DNA of 64,000 nt from CAVPTL01 sp963794415 (GTDB lineage: Bacteria; Actinomycetota; Thermoleophilia; Gaiellales; JAICJC01). The notes under the pieces were generated by a model. That model saw nothing but the letters and a program-made list of their open reading frames with translations, was not told the DNA's origin and did no database searches. Of the stretch, positions 24,419 through 32,550 are shown piece after piece. The stretch spans positions 1-64,000 of the forward strand of contig CAWCDI010000003.1 of the NCBI GenBank assembly GCA_963794415.1, read 5' to 3'. How positions within the stretch are numbered: the stretch's first letter is position 1; every line of letters begins with the position of its first letter. Made by a program: the position numbers and the translations under genes.

Positions 24419-24965
24419 TGGCGAGCTCCGTCCACGCGACGCGCGCCCGCTCGATCACGGCCTCGATCTGGGGCCGGCTGCGGAACTCCTGGATGTCCAG
24501 GGTGCCGTGCATCTCGCCGTGCAGCTCCATGTCGAGCGCGACGAGCCCAGGCTCCCAGCCGCTGCCCATGTTGGACAGGATGGTGACGCCCTCCTGGGTG
24601 GTCGCATGCTCCACCTGAAGCAGGGTGCCGCCGCCCGGCGCCTCGGAGAGCCGCAGCTCGACCTCGTCCACGGGGTAGCCCTCGACGTCCCACGTCACGG
24701 TGACCAGGCGGGGCGCCTCGCACTGCAGGATCTCGCCGCCGGCGAAGCCGCCCATGACGTAGGTGCCGCCAAGCTTCAGGTCGCCCTCGAGCGCCAGGAA
24801 CCAGCGCTCCAGCCGCTCGGGATTGGTGCACGCGTCCCACACGTCCTCGATGGGCGCGTCATAGGTGCGCTCCATGATGGCCGAGCGGGCCTCGCCTGCT
24901 CCGATGAGGCGCGTGCCGATCTCGCGCCGGGGCTCTGTCGTGACGGGTGTGCTGATGTCGCTCAT
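24411..24965 (-). CDS. SRPBCC (AHSA1-like) domain protein
   Basis: A 184-residue START/Bet v 1-fold protein of the AHSA1 family: MERTYDAPIEDVWDACTNP, LERWFLALEGDLKLGG and the C-terminal helix with GWEPGLVALDMELHG. These hydrophobic-pocket proteins often sit next to ArsR regulators, but their ligand is generally unknown. It overlaps arsR by 4 bases (ATGA) and the MFS gene by 8. Confidence 0.88.
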   Translation of the reverse strand: MSDISTPVTTEPRREIGTRLIGAGEARSAIMERTYDAPIEDVWDACTNPERLERWFLALEGDLKLGGTYVMGGFAGGEILQCEAPRLVTVTWDVEGYPVDEVELRLSEAPGGGTLLQVEHATTQEGVTILSNMGSGWEPGLVALDMELHGEMHGTLDIQEFRSRPQIEAVIERARVAWTELANG

Positions 24966-25345
24966 GCGTCCTTTTTGCCTTTCGGATCTGTCGGGGATTC
25001 TGCCGAAGCGGCCTCCCTGGCGCGCCGCTCCCGCTTGCCACGAGCCAGCTCGGTGTCAAGCGCGTCGAGGCGCTGGATCCAGAACTTGCGATAGCGGTCG
25101 AGCCACACATCGACCTCCTGAAGCGCCTCGGGTTCGACGGCGTAGAGGCGGCGGGCGCCGTCGGGGCGCACCGTCGCAAAGCCGCTCTCGCGCAGCACCC
25201 TCAGATGCTGCGACACGGCCGGCTGGGAGATGCCGAACTCCTCCTGCACCACGGCTCCGATGGCGCCGGCTGACTGCTCATCGTCTGCGAGCAGCTCCAG
25301 GATCCGCCGCCTGACGGGGTCACCGAGGATGTCGAACGCGTGCAT
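24962..25345 (-). CDS. ArsR-family transcriptional regulator
   Basis: A 127-residue winged-helix protein: FDILGDPVRRRILELLADDE, the recognition helix region FGISQPAVSQHLRVLRESG and the wing VRPDGARRLYAVEPEAL, then a coiled C-terminal tail. The ELCVC-type metal site of the ArsR family is missing, so this belongs to the non-metal class often linked to SRPBCC genes. The leaderless promoter and palindrome directly upstream are probably its own control region. Confidence 0.9.
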   Translation of the reverse strand: MHAFDILGDPVRRRILELLADDEQSAGAIGAVVQEEFGISQPAVSQHLRVLRESGFATVRPDGARRLYAVEPEALQEVDVWLDRYRKFWIQRLDALDTELARGKRERRAREAASAESPTDPKGKKDA

Positions 25346-25351
25346 GTCCGC

Positions 25352-25380
25352 ATCATATCAGCATCCACTTATATAAGCAA
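25352..25380 (-). promoter_or_regulatory. Leaderless promoter and operator of the arsR operon
   Basis: TTGCTT (25375-25380), a 17-base spacer and TATGAT (25352-25357), six bases before the arsR ATG. A perfect 10-base palindrome CTTATATAAG (25368-25377) overlaps the -35 box and spacer, where a bound ArsR dimer would block polymerase. Confidence 0.6.
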
Positions 25381-25383
25381 GAG

Positions 25384-25833
25384 CTAAAGCGCTTCGGGGA
25401 GGCGGTCGAGCTGGCTGCCCCAGCCCGCCTCGACCCCGGCGTCCTCCTCGTCCTGCCCGAATCCGACCGCGTGGAGCGTCAGCTCGGTCGTGTCATCGCC
25501 GAGATCGGCCAGGGTGACGGTGACCACGGACTGCTCGCTCACCACGTGGGGATTGGCAAAGGTGCTCGTGTTGAACACGAGCAGCTCGGGCGCGACGAGC
25601 TGGGTGAATCGAAACAGCGCCGGATACTCGGCTCCGGTGGCGTCATCGACCATGGTGAGCCGGAGCTCGCCGCCGACGGCAGGCTCGATCGAGATCGTCT
25701 CGCGCGGCGTGTGCACCCCGCGCGGCCCGAACCAGCGCGCGAGCCGGTCGGGATCGAGCCAGGCGTTGAAGACGTCCTCGCGCGGCGCGTCATACACGCG
25801 GGTGATGGTGAACGTGCGATCGGTAGAGCTCAA
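25384..25833 (-). CDS. SRPBCC (AHSA1-like) domain protein
   Basis: A 149-residue AHSA1-type protein: FTITRVYDAPREDVFNAWLD, RLARWFGPRGVHTPRE and the terminal GWGSQLDRLPEAL. It is a second, only distantly similar SRPBCC gene 38 bases upstream of the arsR operon, but separated from it by the arsR promoter. It overlaps the TPR gene by 4 bases. Confidence 0.88.
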   Translation of the reverse strand: MSSTDRTFTITRVYDAPREDVFNAWLDPDRLARWFGPRGVHTPRETISIEPAVGGELRLTMVDDATGAEYPALFRFTQLVAPELLVFNTSTFANPHVVSEQSVVTVTLADLGDDTTELTLHAVGFGQDEEDAGVEAGWGSQLDRLPEAL

Positions 25834-26321
25834 GACTGTTCCTCCATGCCGAGCAGGGCGAGCGAGTAGTTGACGATCGAGCGCTCGTAGCGGGTCACGT
25901 GCTTGGACAGGGCGAGCAGCGCGACGACTGCGCCCTCGCGCTCGCGGCCGGCGTCCACCAGCGAGAGCGCGAGGAAGGCGTTGACCTCGTCGCCGAGCAC
26001 GTCCACGTCGCGCTCGTGCTCGGCGCTCAGAAGCTCCACGCTCTCCTCGGCGCGGCCCAGGTTTCGCAGCGAGCTGGCCATCTGGATCACGGCCCGGCGG
26101 CGGCGGGGATCCTCGAGCCCGCCCGCGAGCGCCTGCTCGTAGAGCGGCACCGCCTGGTCGGAGTGGCCCGTCGAGTCGAATGCGGCGGCGCGCTCGAAGA
26201 AGCCCACCGGGTCGTTTTCGGGCAGCTCGGCCACGAGCTCATCCATGCGGCGGCGGAACCCGGCCTCGTCGAGGTCGTCGATCTCTGCCCAGAGGGCGGC
26301 GTTTCGCGCTTCCCAGTCCAT
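25830..26321 (-). CDS. Tetratricopeptide-repeat protein
   Basis: A 163-residue all-helical protein resembling the short TPR family found beside small metabolic genes: FFERAAAFDSTGHSDQAVPLYEQAL, AVIQMASSLRNLGRAEESVE and a third, weaker unit. The first helices carry a DUF-like start (MDWEARNAALWAEID). Probably a protein-interaction module; no partner can be named. Overlaps the SRPBCC gene and lies 3 bases after the DUF1697 gene. Confidence 0.8.
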   Translation of the reverse strand: MDWEARNAALWAEIDDLDEAGFRRRMDELVAELPENDPVGFFERAAAFDSTGHSDQAVPLYEQALAGGLEDPRRRRAVIQMASSLRNLGRAEESVELLSAEHERDVDVLGDEVNAFLALSLVDAGREREGAVVALLALSKHVTRYERSIVNYSLALLGMEEQS

Positions 26322-26324
26322 GGT

Positions 26325-26861
26325 CTACTCCTGCGTCATCTCGTGCAGCTTCAGCACGGTGTTCCAGTTGCGGTTGGTGGCGGCGGTGCCGAGCAGCTTG
26401 TCGGTGAGCACCTTCGGCAGCCGGCTCTTGATCTGGCCCTCGGGCATCCACATGTAGAGCTCCTGGCCGTGCAGCTCGAAGCGCTCGGGCTCGAGCTCGC
26501 CGGCATCGACAGTCTTGAGCACGCCCGCCTTCGGCTTCGAGGCCAGGAAGCTCACGCTGTAGTACTTGAGCGGGTCGGCGATGGCACTGTACGGATCGTG
26601 CTTCACGACCGCCGCGAGCTGGGCCCCGGTGCGCACGACGACGGCCACCTCGTGCCCCGTCTCCTTCTGGATCGCCGCCGAGAGGCGCGACTCCACCGTG
26701 CCGGCGGCGAGGCCGGAGTCGAGCACGATGTTTCCGCTCTGCAGCAGCGTGCGCACGTTCTCGAAGCCATCGGCCTCGCAGAGCGCCCGCAGGTCGGCCA
26801 TGCCGATGCGCTTGTTCTTGCCGACGTTGATCCCGCGCAGGAGTGCGACGTACCGGCTCAT
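26325..26861 (-). CDS. DUF1697 family protein
   Basis: A 178-residue protein with the family's start RYVALLRGINVGKNKRI and the conserved LLQSGNIVLDSG. It belongs to DUF1697, whose role is unknown. It is coupled to the SulP gene by a 4-base overlap and to the TPR gene by a 3-base gap. Confidence 0.88.
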   Translation of the reverse strand: MSRYVALLRGINVGKNKRIGMADLRALCEADGFENVRTLLQSGNIVLDSGLAAGTVESRLSAAIQKETGHEVAVVVRTGAQLAAVVKHDPYSAIADPLKYYSVSFLASKPKAGVLKTVDAGELEPERFELHGQELYMWMPEGQIKSRLPKVLTDKLLGTAATNRNWNTVLKLHEMTQE

Positions 26862-28540
26862 GCCGGGAGCGTACCGCCCGCCGAGACCGCAGCGACGGCG
26901 GCGTCGATGGTCGGGTAGACGCTGATCGCCTCTGGCTCGGCCGTGCGCTTCAGGGTGTCGGCCACCTGGCCGATCTCATGCGCCATCACCAGCTGCACGC
27001 CGGCCGCGGAGAGCTCGTGATGGAGCGTCGCCAGCATGTCGGCGGCGCTCACGTCCACGAACGAGATGGTCTCGGCGTCGAGCACCACGGCGTGCACGCC
27101 CTCGGCCTGGCCCGCGGCCCGGACGGTGTCGCGCACGTGGTCGGAGTTCGCGAAGAAGAGCGCGGACTCCACGCGGAGCACCACCACTCCCGGCACCGGC
27201 TGGTTCTCCGGGTGGCGTGCGACGGCGCCCCACTCGCCGCCGCCGGGCGCCCGCCCGAGCGCCGAGACCCGGGGCAGCGACGCGCGGTAGACCAGCAGCA
27301 CCAGCGAGCAGCCGATGCCGATGATCAGGCCGGGCAGGGTGTCGAAGACGAGCACGCCGGCCATGGCGGCGACCGCGGCGACGAAGTCCGGCCGCGCCGC
27401 GACGCCTAGCCGCGACCTGCGGGTGGCGACCGCGTAGAGCCGGCGGAGGGCCGGGAAGTCGACGAGCTCCATCACCGCGGCGATCACCACGGCCGCGAGC
27501 GTCGCCTCGGGCAGGCTCTCGAAGAGGCCGGTGAGGAAGAGCAGCGTGAGGACGGTGATGACCGCCGCCACCACGCCCGAGACCTGCGACTTTGCGCCCG
27601 CGCCGCCGTTCACGGCCGTCTTCGAGAGGCTGCCGTTCACCACCATGCCGCCGGCGAGCCCAGCGCCGATGTTGGCGGCGCCGAGGCCGACGAGCTCGCG
27701 GTTGGCGTCGATCTCATAGCCGTCGCGCGCGGCATAGGTCTTGGCCGCCCCGAGGCCCTCGGCGAACCCGACCAGGACGATGCCGACGCCGCTTCCGATG
27801 AGGTCGAGATAGTCGTTTCGGCTCGCGTCGGGGAGGCCGAGCGACGGCAGCCCGCTCTGGATGTGGCCCACGATCTCCACTCCGTGATCGTCGAGATTGA
27901 AGAGCTTGACCGCCGCGATCCCGATCAGCACCGCCACCAGCGAGCCCGGCACGCGCGGCGCGAACCGCCTGAGGCCGAGCACCACGGCGAGCGACAGCAC
28001 GCCGACGGTGAGGGTCGCGCCACTCGTGTCGCCGAGGTGGGTGATGACCGACCAGATCTTCTGGAAGAAGTCGCCCGAGCCCTTGGGGATACCGAAGAAG
28101 CCGGGCAGCTGGCCGGCGATGATCACCAGCGCCAGGCCGATGATGAACCCCTTCAGCACCGGCTCGGAGATGAGGTTCGCGATGAAGCCCAGCCGGAAGA
28201 TGCCGGCCAGGAGCGCCGTCACGCCGGCCGAGATCGCGAGGGCCGCGGTAAGCGAGACGTAGTCGGTGGAGCCCTGCGTGGCGACCTCGGCGATGGCGCC
28301 TGCCGAGAGCGCTGCGGTGGCCGACATCGGCCCCGTGATGAGGTGCCGGGAGCTGCCGAACATCGCGTAGAGGATGAGCGCCGGGGGTGCCGCGTAGAGG
28401 CCGACGACGGGCGAGACGCCCGCGATGGTGGCGTAGGCGAGCGCCTCGGGCACCAGCACCGCCCACACCGTGAGGCCCGCGATGACGTCGCCGCGAAGCC
28501 ACGTGGTGCGATAGCCCCGCAGCGACTCGAACAGCTTCAT
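26858..28540 (-). CDS. SulP-family anion transporter with STAS domain
   Basis: A 560-residue SLC26/SulP protein. The membrane part (residues 15-410) contains the family signature GLYAAPPALILYAMFGSSRH and PVVGLY, and NRELVGLGAANIGAGLAGGM. The cytoplasmic STAS domain (about 440-555) has VVLDAETISFVDVSAADML. The family carries sulfate, bicarbonate, dicarboxylates or related anions; the substrate cannot be told. First large gene of the minus-strand run SulP-DUF1697-TPR-SRPBCC. Confidence 0.92.
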   Translation of the reverse strand: MKLFESLRGYRTTWLRGDVIAGLTVWAVLVPEALAYATIAGVSPVVGLYAAPPALILYAMFGSSRHLITGPMSATAALSAGAIAEVATQGSTDYVSLTAALAISAGVTALLAGIFRLGFIANLISEPVLKGFIIGLALVIIAGQLPGFFGIPKGSGDFFQKIWSVITHLGDTSGATLTVGVLSLAVVLGLRRFAPRVPGSLVAVLIGIAAVKLFNLDDHGVEIVGHIQSGLPSLGLPDASRNDYLDLIGSGVGIVLVGFAEGLGAAKTYAARDGYEIDANRELVGLGAANIGAGLAGGMVVNGSLSKTAVNGGAGAKSQVSGVVAAVITVLTLLFLTGLFESLPEATLAAVVIAAVMELVDFPALRRLYAVATRRSRLGVAARPDFVAAVAAMAGVLVFDTLPGLIIGIGCSLVLLVYRASLPRVSALGRAPGGGEWGAVARHPENQPVPGVVVLRVESALFFANSDHVRDTVRAAGQAEGVHAVVLDAETISFVDVSAADMLATLHHELSAAGVQLVMAHEIGQVADTLKRTAEPEAISVYPTIDAAVAAVSAGGTLPA

Positions 28541-28544
28541 GGAG

Positions 28545-28628
28545 CTACGGCTCGACGATGTTGAACCAGAAGTCGAACGAGTCGAGAGAGGTGAGCAGCT
28601 CGTCGGGAGTTCGTGTGCGGCGTGGCAT
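28545..28628 (-). CDS. Possible 27-residue upstream peptide
   Basis: A small open frame just upstream of the SulP gene, stop codon 4 bases before its ATG. It runs MPRRTRTPDELL, then TSLDSFDFWFNIVEP; the C-terminal half is acidic and aromatic, unlike the Arg/Ala-rich shadows common in this GC range. It might be a leader peptide, a small protein or nothing. No good ribosome binding site was seen. Confidence 0.25.
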   Translation of the reverse strand: MPRRTRTPDELLTSLDSFDFWFNIVEP

Positions 28629-28704
28629 CGCGGCGAGCGTCCATGGATCCCATCCCCTCGAGTGGTGCGGCTCCGCTTGACGTGAGCCTAGCCGAGGGCC
28701 GGGG

Positions 28705-29427
28705 CTACTGGCCGGCGAGGTCGTGCAGCTGCTGGAGATCGATCGCGTTGGCCGGCGCGGTCACCGTCACGGGCGTGTTCCAGCCGGTGAACGTGACCGT
28801 CCCCTTCTGGTCGCCGGAGCCGACGATCGCGACCGGATACGGGGTGCCGGTGGCGCTGATCAGGAGCTCGCCGCCCTTGGAGTCGTGGAGGTCGATCACG
28901 GGCTGACCGTGGTAGCTTCGGATGGTTCCCTTGGACACCGTGCCCTCGGGTGAGAGATCCGTGCGGAGCTCCCTGTCCATGTCGGCGATGGCCGCCAGCG
29001 ACTTGTAGCCCGACGAGTTGCTCGGCACCTTCAGCCACTTCGACGTGAGCAGCTTGGCGGCCGCCGCGCTCCCCACGTACTCGTGCCAGAAAGCGGCGTC
29101 GCCGGTGAAGTACGTCAGGTCGCCGATGCGGATCACCTTGAAGGACGATCCGTTGAAGGAGAGCGCCCCCGTGCCGCCGGCGTCGCTGAGGTGCAGATCG
29201 AGGGAGAACGGGCCGCTCGCGTCCGTGCTGTGGCCGCTGATGTGGACGGCATGTGCGCTCGTGGCCGCGCTGCGCGCGTCGGCGAGCACCTGCTCGGCGG
29301 TGCGGGACTGCTCGGTGCCGGGGGCGGCCTGCGACGATGTGCCGGCCGAGCTGTCCGAGCTCGAGCTGCTGCCACAGGCGGTGGCGAGGGCCGCGAGGAT
29401 CACGATGGCGACGAGAAGGCGTTTCAT
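28705..29427 (-). CDS. LppX/LprG-like lipoprotein
   Basis: About 240 residues from ATG 29427 (an alternative ATG lies 3 codons upstream). Signal peptide with lipobox LATAC, Ser-rich linker, then a domain resembling the actinobacterial LppX_LprAFG lipoproteins (HAVHISGHSTDASG, FKVIRIGDLTYFTG, LLTSKWLKVPSN). In mycobacteria these half-barrel proteins carry lipids between membrane and envelope; the same job is possible here but unproven. Divergent from the MBL-fold gene. Confidence 0.75.
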   Translation of the reverse strand: MKRLLVAIVILAALATACGSSSSSDSSAGTSSQAAPGTEQSRTAEQVLADARSAATSAHAVHISGHSTDASGPFSLDLHLSDAGGTGALSFNGSSFKVIRIGDLTYFTGDAAFWHEYVGSAAAAKLLTSKWLKVPSNSSGYKSLAAIADMDRELRTDLSPEGTVSKGTIRSYHGQPVIDLHDSKGGELLISATGTPYPVAIVGSGDQKGTVTFTGWNTPVTVTAPANAIDLQQLHDLAGQ

Positions 29428-29517
29428 TCGGCACATATCGGCACCACTCGCACCACCGGTGAGCGCAGCATTGTGCTTCTGTCGCTACGGCCGCGATCCG
29501 GCGCTACGGTGCGCGGT

Positions 29518-30135
29518 ATGAGCGAGCCACGCGAAGTCGCTGCCAGCGCCGAGCCGGTCATCAACGGGATCTGGCACTGGCACATCCAGAACAGCGGAAT
29601 TGGCGGGGCGATGTCCTCGAGCCAGGCGATCGCGGCCGACGGCGGCACCGTGCTGATCGATCCGGTGCAGCTCGACCCCGAGGAGCTCGCCGGCCTGCGC
29701 GAGCCCATCGCGATCGTGCTCACGTCCAAGGGCCACCAGCGCTCGGCATGGCGCTACCGCAGCGAGTTCGGCGCCGAGGTGTGGCTGCCCGAGGGCGCTG
29801 CAGAGGCCGACGAGCAGCCCGACCACCGCTACGGCGACGGCGATTCGCTCCCCGGCGGCCTGCGCGCGGTGCTCACTCCGGGCCCGGCTCCGATTCACTA
29901 CTGCGTGCTGCTCGAGCGCGAACCGGGCGTGATCTTCGTCTCCGATCTGCTGCACCACGTCGGCGAGCTCGAGTTCGTTGCTCCCGAGCTGCACGACGAC
30001 CCGGCGGAGACACGGCGAAGCGTCGCGAAGCTGCTTGATCTGCCGTTCACGGTGATGTGCTTCGCCCACGGCGTCCCGCTCACCGACGATCCGAAACGCG
30101 CTCTCAAGAATCTGCTGGCAAAATCCGCCGAATGA
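29518..30135 (+). CDS. Metallo-beta-lactamase-fold-like protein with degenerate metal site
   Basis: A 205-residue protein with MBL-fold layout (IAADGGTVLIDPVQLD, later GVIFVSDLLHHVGE and VMCFAHGVPLTDDP). The usual HxHxDH motif is replaced by TSKGHQRSAW, so the standard two-metal site cannot form as written; a hydrolase with one metal or a non-catalytic role is possible. Start ATG 29518. Overlaps the next gene (ATGA). Confidence 0.7.
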   Translation: MSEPREVAASAEPVINGIWHWHIQNSGIGGAMSSSQAIAADGGTVLIDPVQLDPEELAGLREPIAIVLTSKGHQRSAWRYRSEFGAEVWLPEGAAEADEQPDHRYGDGDSLPGGLRAVLTPGPAPIHYCVLLEREPGVIFVSDLLHHVGELEFVAPELHDDPAETRRSVAKLLDLPFTVMCFAHGVPLTDDPKRALKNLLAKSAE

Positions 30136-30908
30136 TGCGGCGGACGTTCCTGGTGATCCTTGCGATGTGCGCCGCAGCGCTCGCTGCCGGATGCGGCTCG
30201 GGAAGCACCGCGGCCGAGACGACCGCAGCTGCGCTCGCCACGGCGGGAGGCCCCGCCAGCACCACACCGGCCCCGCCTCCGTCGTCCTCGTCGGCCCCGC
30301 CGTCGTCGTCCGGCACGCAGCCCTCGAGCACCCCGAAGACGAGCACGACGACCAAGTCGTCGGGCGGCGGCCAGGTGACCGGCACGTTCGTGGGAGACTC
30401 GGTGCCGGCGTCGATCGACTACGTCCCCGCCGCCCAGAAGGTGATCGAGAAGGGCCTCAAGATCAAGCTCGATCTGAAGGTCTGCCGGCGGCTGGTTGCC
30501 CCGAGCTGCACGTACCAGGGCGTCACGCCGCCGACCGCGCTCTCGACGGTGAAGTCGTACGGCTCCGATCTCGGCGACGTGCTGATCGTGGACGTCGGCT
30601 ACAACGACTACTCGGGCACGTACCGCGACGACATGCAGGCAATCATCAAGCAGGCCGACCAGCAGGGCGTGAAGGGCATCGTCTGGGTGACGATGCGACA
30701 GGCGCGCTCGTCGTATGACTGGACGAACCACGTCATCCACAGCGAGGCAAAGCGCTATCCCAACGTCGTCGTGGCCGACTGGAATGCGCTCAGCACCGGC
30801 AAGCCGTGGTTCGGGCCAGACGGCCTGCACCTGACCGACTCCGGCGCGACCAACCTGGCGCGGTTCCTGCGCCCGTTCATCTACCAGGCGGCCCAGGGCA
30901 AGAAGTGA
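30132..30908 (+). CDS. SGNH/GDSL-type hydrolase lipoprotein
   Basis: A 258-residue lipoprotein: lipobox LAAGC at residues 17-21, a Ser/Thr/Pro-rich linker to about residue 80, then an SGNH hydrolase domain with the nucleophile in FVGDSVPASI (Ser90), the glycine/asparagine block in DVGYNDYSG, and the catalytic Asp-His pair in GPDGLHLTDSG. Such proteins act as surface esterases, acetyl-esterases or lipases; substrate unknown. Starts at ATG 30132, overlapping the previous gene. Its stop lies in a palindrome. Confidence 0.85.
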   Translation: MMRRTFLVILAMCAAALAAGCGSGSTAAETTAAALATAGGPASTTPAPPPSSSSAPPSSSGTQPSSTPKTSTTTKSSGGGQVTGTFVGDSVPASIDYVPAAQKVIEKGLKIKLDLKVCRRLVAPSCTYQGVTPPTALSTVKSYGSDLGDVLIVDVGYNDYSGTYRDDMQAIIKQADQQGVKGIVWVTMRQARSSYDWTNHVIHSEAKRYPNVVVADWNALSTGKPWFGPDGLHLTDSGATNLARFLRPFIYQAAQGKK

Positions 30909-30950
30909 CCTGGTTCAACGGTGCCTGCACCGCTGAACCGCCCGGTCACC
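30906..30950. repeat. Dispersed palindrome, family member 3
   Basis: Inner arms GGTTCAACGGTGC (30913-30925) and GCACCGCTGAACC (30928-30940) with one mismatch, plus outer arms GTGACC/GGTCAC (30906-30911, 30945-30950). It includes the stop codon of the SGNH gene and reaches the end of the convergent small gene. The core lacks two bases (GGTGCCTGCACC) compared with the other copies. Confidence 0.7.
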
Positions 30951-31107
30951 CGGTGCGCTGCGACCGGCGGGCCTTCCGGCCGTCTTCGTAGCCCTCGGCG
31001 TAGGGCTCGATCTTCGACCAGTCGTGCGTGCCGGGCGTGGCCGGGCGGCCGGCGAGCGCATCGGCATAGCCGCGCTGGTAGGACGTCACGTGAGGGGTGC
31101 TCTGCAT
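30946..31107 (-). CDS. Small RMF-like protein
   Basis: A 53-residue protein starting at ATG 31107 (MQSTPHVTSYQRGYADALAG) and containing YAEGYEDGRKARR. The repeated GYxxG/GYEDG pattern recalls ribosome modulation factor/CrpP-fold small proteins, but the match is weak. The frame stays open far upstream, where it runs out of phase with a membrane-protein gene. The start is set at the first ATG after that gene's stop. Confidence 0.5.
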   Translation of the reverse strand: MQSTPHVTSYQRGYADALAGRPATPGTHDWSKIEPYAEGYEDGRKARRSQRTG

Positions 31108-31148
31108 CGTGGCCCACTCATCGGCCGCATCGGGCCCGGCCTTGACCG

Positions 31149-32141
31149 CTATGGCCAGACGCCGTCGCCGGGAGTCATGTCGAGCGCGCCGCCGGCGCGG
31201 CAGCTGGGAGTGCGGTATTTCGGCGCCTCGTAGGGATAGTCGTCGTTCCAGTGAAGGAGCTGCAGCTCGCGGGCATACCGGGCTGTCGCCCCCAGCGCCA
31301 TCGCGACCTGCGGCATCTGCTGCACCGCCCTGCACTCGGCCACGTCCTCGTCCTCGTACCCGTTGGTGTGCTCGGTCTCGTGCGTGAGCGCGTTGACGGA
31401 ATCGGCGAGCAGCTGCTCGTCGCGGCCGACGGCGGGAACGATGTGGCGCTCGGCGTAGTCGGCGAGGATCCGGCACGGCTCGGGCGCGAGGTTCACCTGG
31501 GGCTGGTCGTACCGGTCCACGAAGCCCCAGTCGTCGGCGGTGCTCTTGCCCCCGAACGCTGTCATCTCGGTCGCGATGGTCTGCCAGTCGGCGTCTGACC
31601 AGCACCGCACCTCGTACCCCGGGACGTCGTACTTCCGAAGCGCGATGGTGGCGGCGGCGAGCCTCGGGTCGATGTGGCTCGCGTCGCTCGGCCCGACGTG
31701 CCGGGGCAGCGGCACCTCGACCAGCGTTGCGTCGAGCACCTGCGCGTAGGCCTGGCCCAGCAGGTCGCTCGTGCCGGTGAGACAGTCGGTGAGCGACAGC
31801 TGGTAGGCGGGGCCGAGCACGCGATCGGTGGGCGGGCCGACGCGGGATTTCAGAGTGGTCGCGCACGTGCTGGGGGCCTCGTACACGTGGTTGACCCACA
31901 CCCGGTAGCGGGCCATCCAGTGGAGCCCCGCCGCAGAGATCCCGTCCTGCGTGCGCGGCGACGATCCGCCCGAGGTCGCAAATGCTCCCGCCGCGATGAC
32001 GAACGGCAGCATGGCCACGAGCACAGCGAGGGCCACGAGCACCCGAAACGACTGGCGGCGGGGCTGCTGCTCGGCGCGCGGCACTGCCAGTGCCACTGCG
32101 GGCCCGCGGCGGATCCGCCCCGCCCGGCGGAGATAGATCAC
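31149..32141 (-). CDS. Membrane-anchored HExxH protein (C-terminal part)
   Basis: About 330 residues: a membrane helix (VLVALAVLVAMLPFVIAAGA, near residue 35-55) and a large presumably extracytoplasmic domain with NALTHETEHTNGYEDEDVAE, an HExxH zinc-peptidase motif with an acidic residue downstream. Five or six cysteines (e.g. STCATT, SLTDCLTG, EVRCWSD, VAECRAV) suggest disulfides. No known family recognised. GTG 32141 is only the first possible start in this frame: coding-like sequence (RGYNLALLAALSRAERRDAV) continues upstream in frame without any start codon, so this is probably the 3' part of a longer frameshifted gene. Confidence 0.6.
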   Translation of the reverse strand: MIYLRRAGRIRRGPAVALAVPRAEQQPRRQSFRVLVALAVLVAMLPFVIAAGAFATSGGSSPRTQDGISAAGLHWMARYRVWVNHVYEAPSTCATTLKSRVGPPTDRVLGPAYQLSLTDCLTGTSDLLGQAYAQVLDATLVEVPLPRHVGPSDASHIDPRLAAATIALRKYDVPGYEVRCWSDADWQTIATEMTAFGGKSTADDWGFVDRYDQPQVNLAPEPCRILADYAERHIVPAVGRDEQLLADSVNALTHETEHTNGYEDEDVAECRAVQQMPQVAMALGATARYARELQLLHWNDDYPYEAPKYRTPSCRAGGALDMTPGDGVWP

Positions 32142-32189
32142 CGCGTCGCGCCGCTCGGCGCGGGAGAGCGCTGCCAGCAGGGCGAGGTT

Positions 32190-32502
32190 GTAGCCGCGCG
32201 ACGACCGCGAGGCCGCAGGCCGCCGCGGTCAGCCCCCAGATCACGAGGAGCAGGATCAGCACCACCGCCTGCAGCGAGATCGCGAACCGACGCAGACGCG
32301 CCTGCGGCGGCGGATCGCCCTCCCACGGCTCGGCACGGCTCGTGCGCACGGCCGCCACGATCCAGCCGGCCGCGAAGGCGGCACAGAGGACGATCCAGAC
32401 CGCGACGATGGAGACGAACGGCAGGAGCACAACGCCGATTGACGCTGTCCGCAGGCGCGCGGCCGCCTCGGGCCGGCTCGGTACCCATGATGCCTTCATC
32501 AC
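32190..32502 (-). pseudogene. N-terminal part of the frameshifted membrane protein
   Basis: From ATG 32502 this frame encodes two membrane helices (VVLLPFVSIVAVWIVLCAAF and LQAVVLILLLVIWGLTAAAC) separated by a basic loop. At about 32195-32230 the coding quality jumps to the frame of the next entry, and this frame continues as Arg/Ala/Pro-rich filler. One single-base change near there would join the two into a protein of about 450 residues. A C5 run (32233-32237) is a possible site. Whether it is a genuine frameshift or a sequencing error cannot be decided here. Confidence 0.5.
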
Positions 32503-32550
32503 CCGGGGTATCGGCAGCCCACCCCGGCGGGCTTGAGGCTCACGCTACGT

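Noticed and set aside
30946..32502. A 518-codon single frame on the minus strand
   Set aside because: Only its first 100 codons and last 53 codons look coding; the centre is Arg/Pro-rich filler opposed by a better frame. Treated as parts of separate genes.
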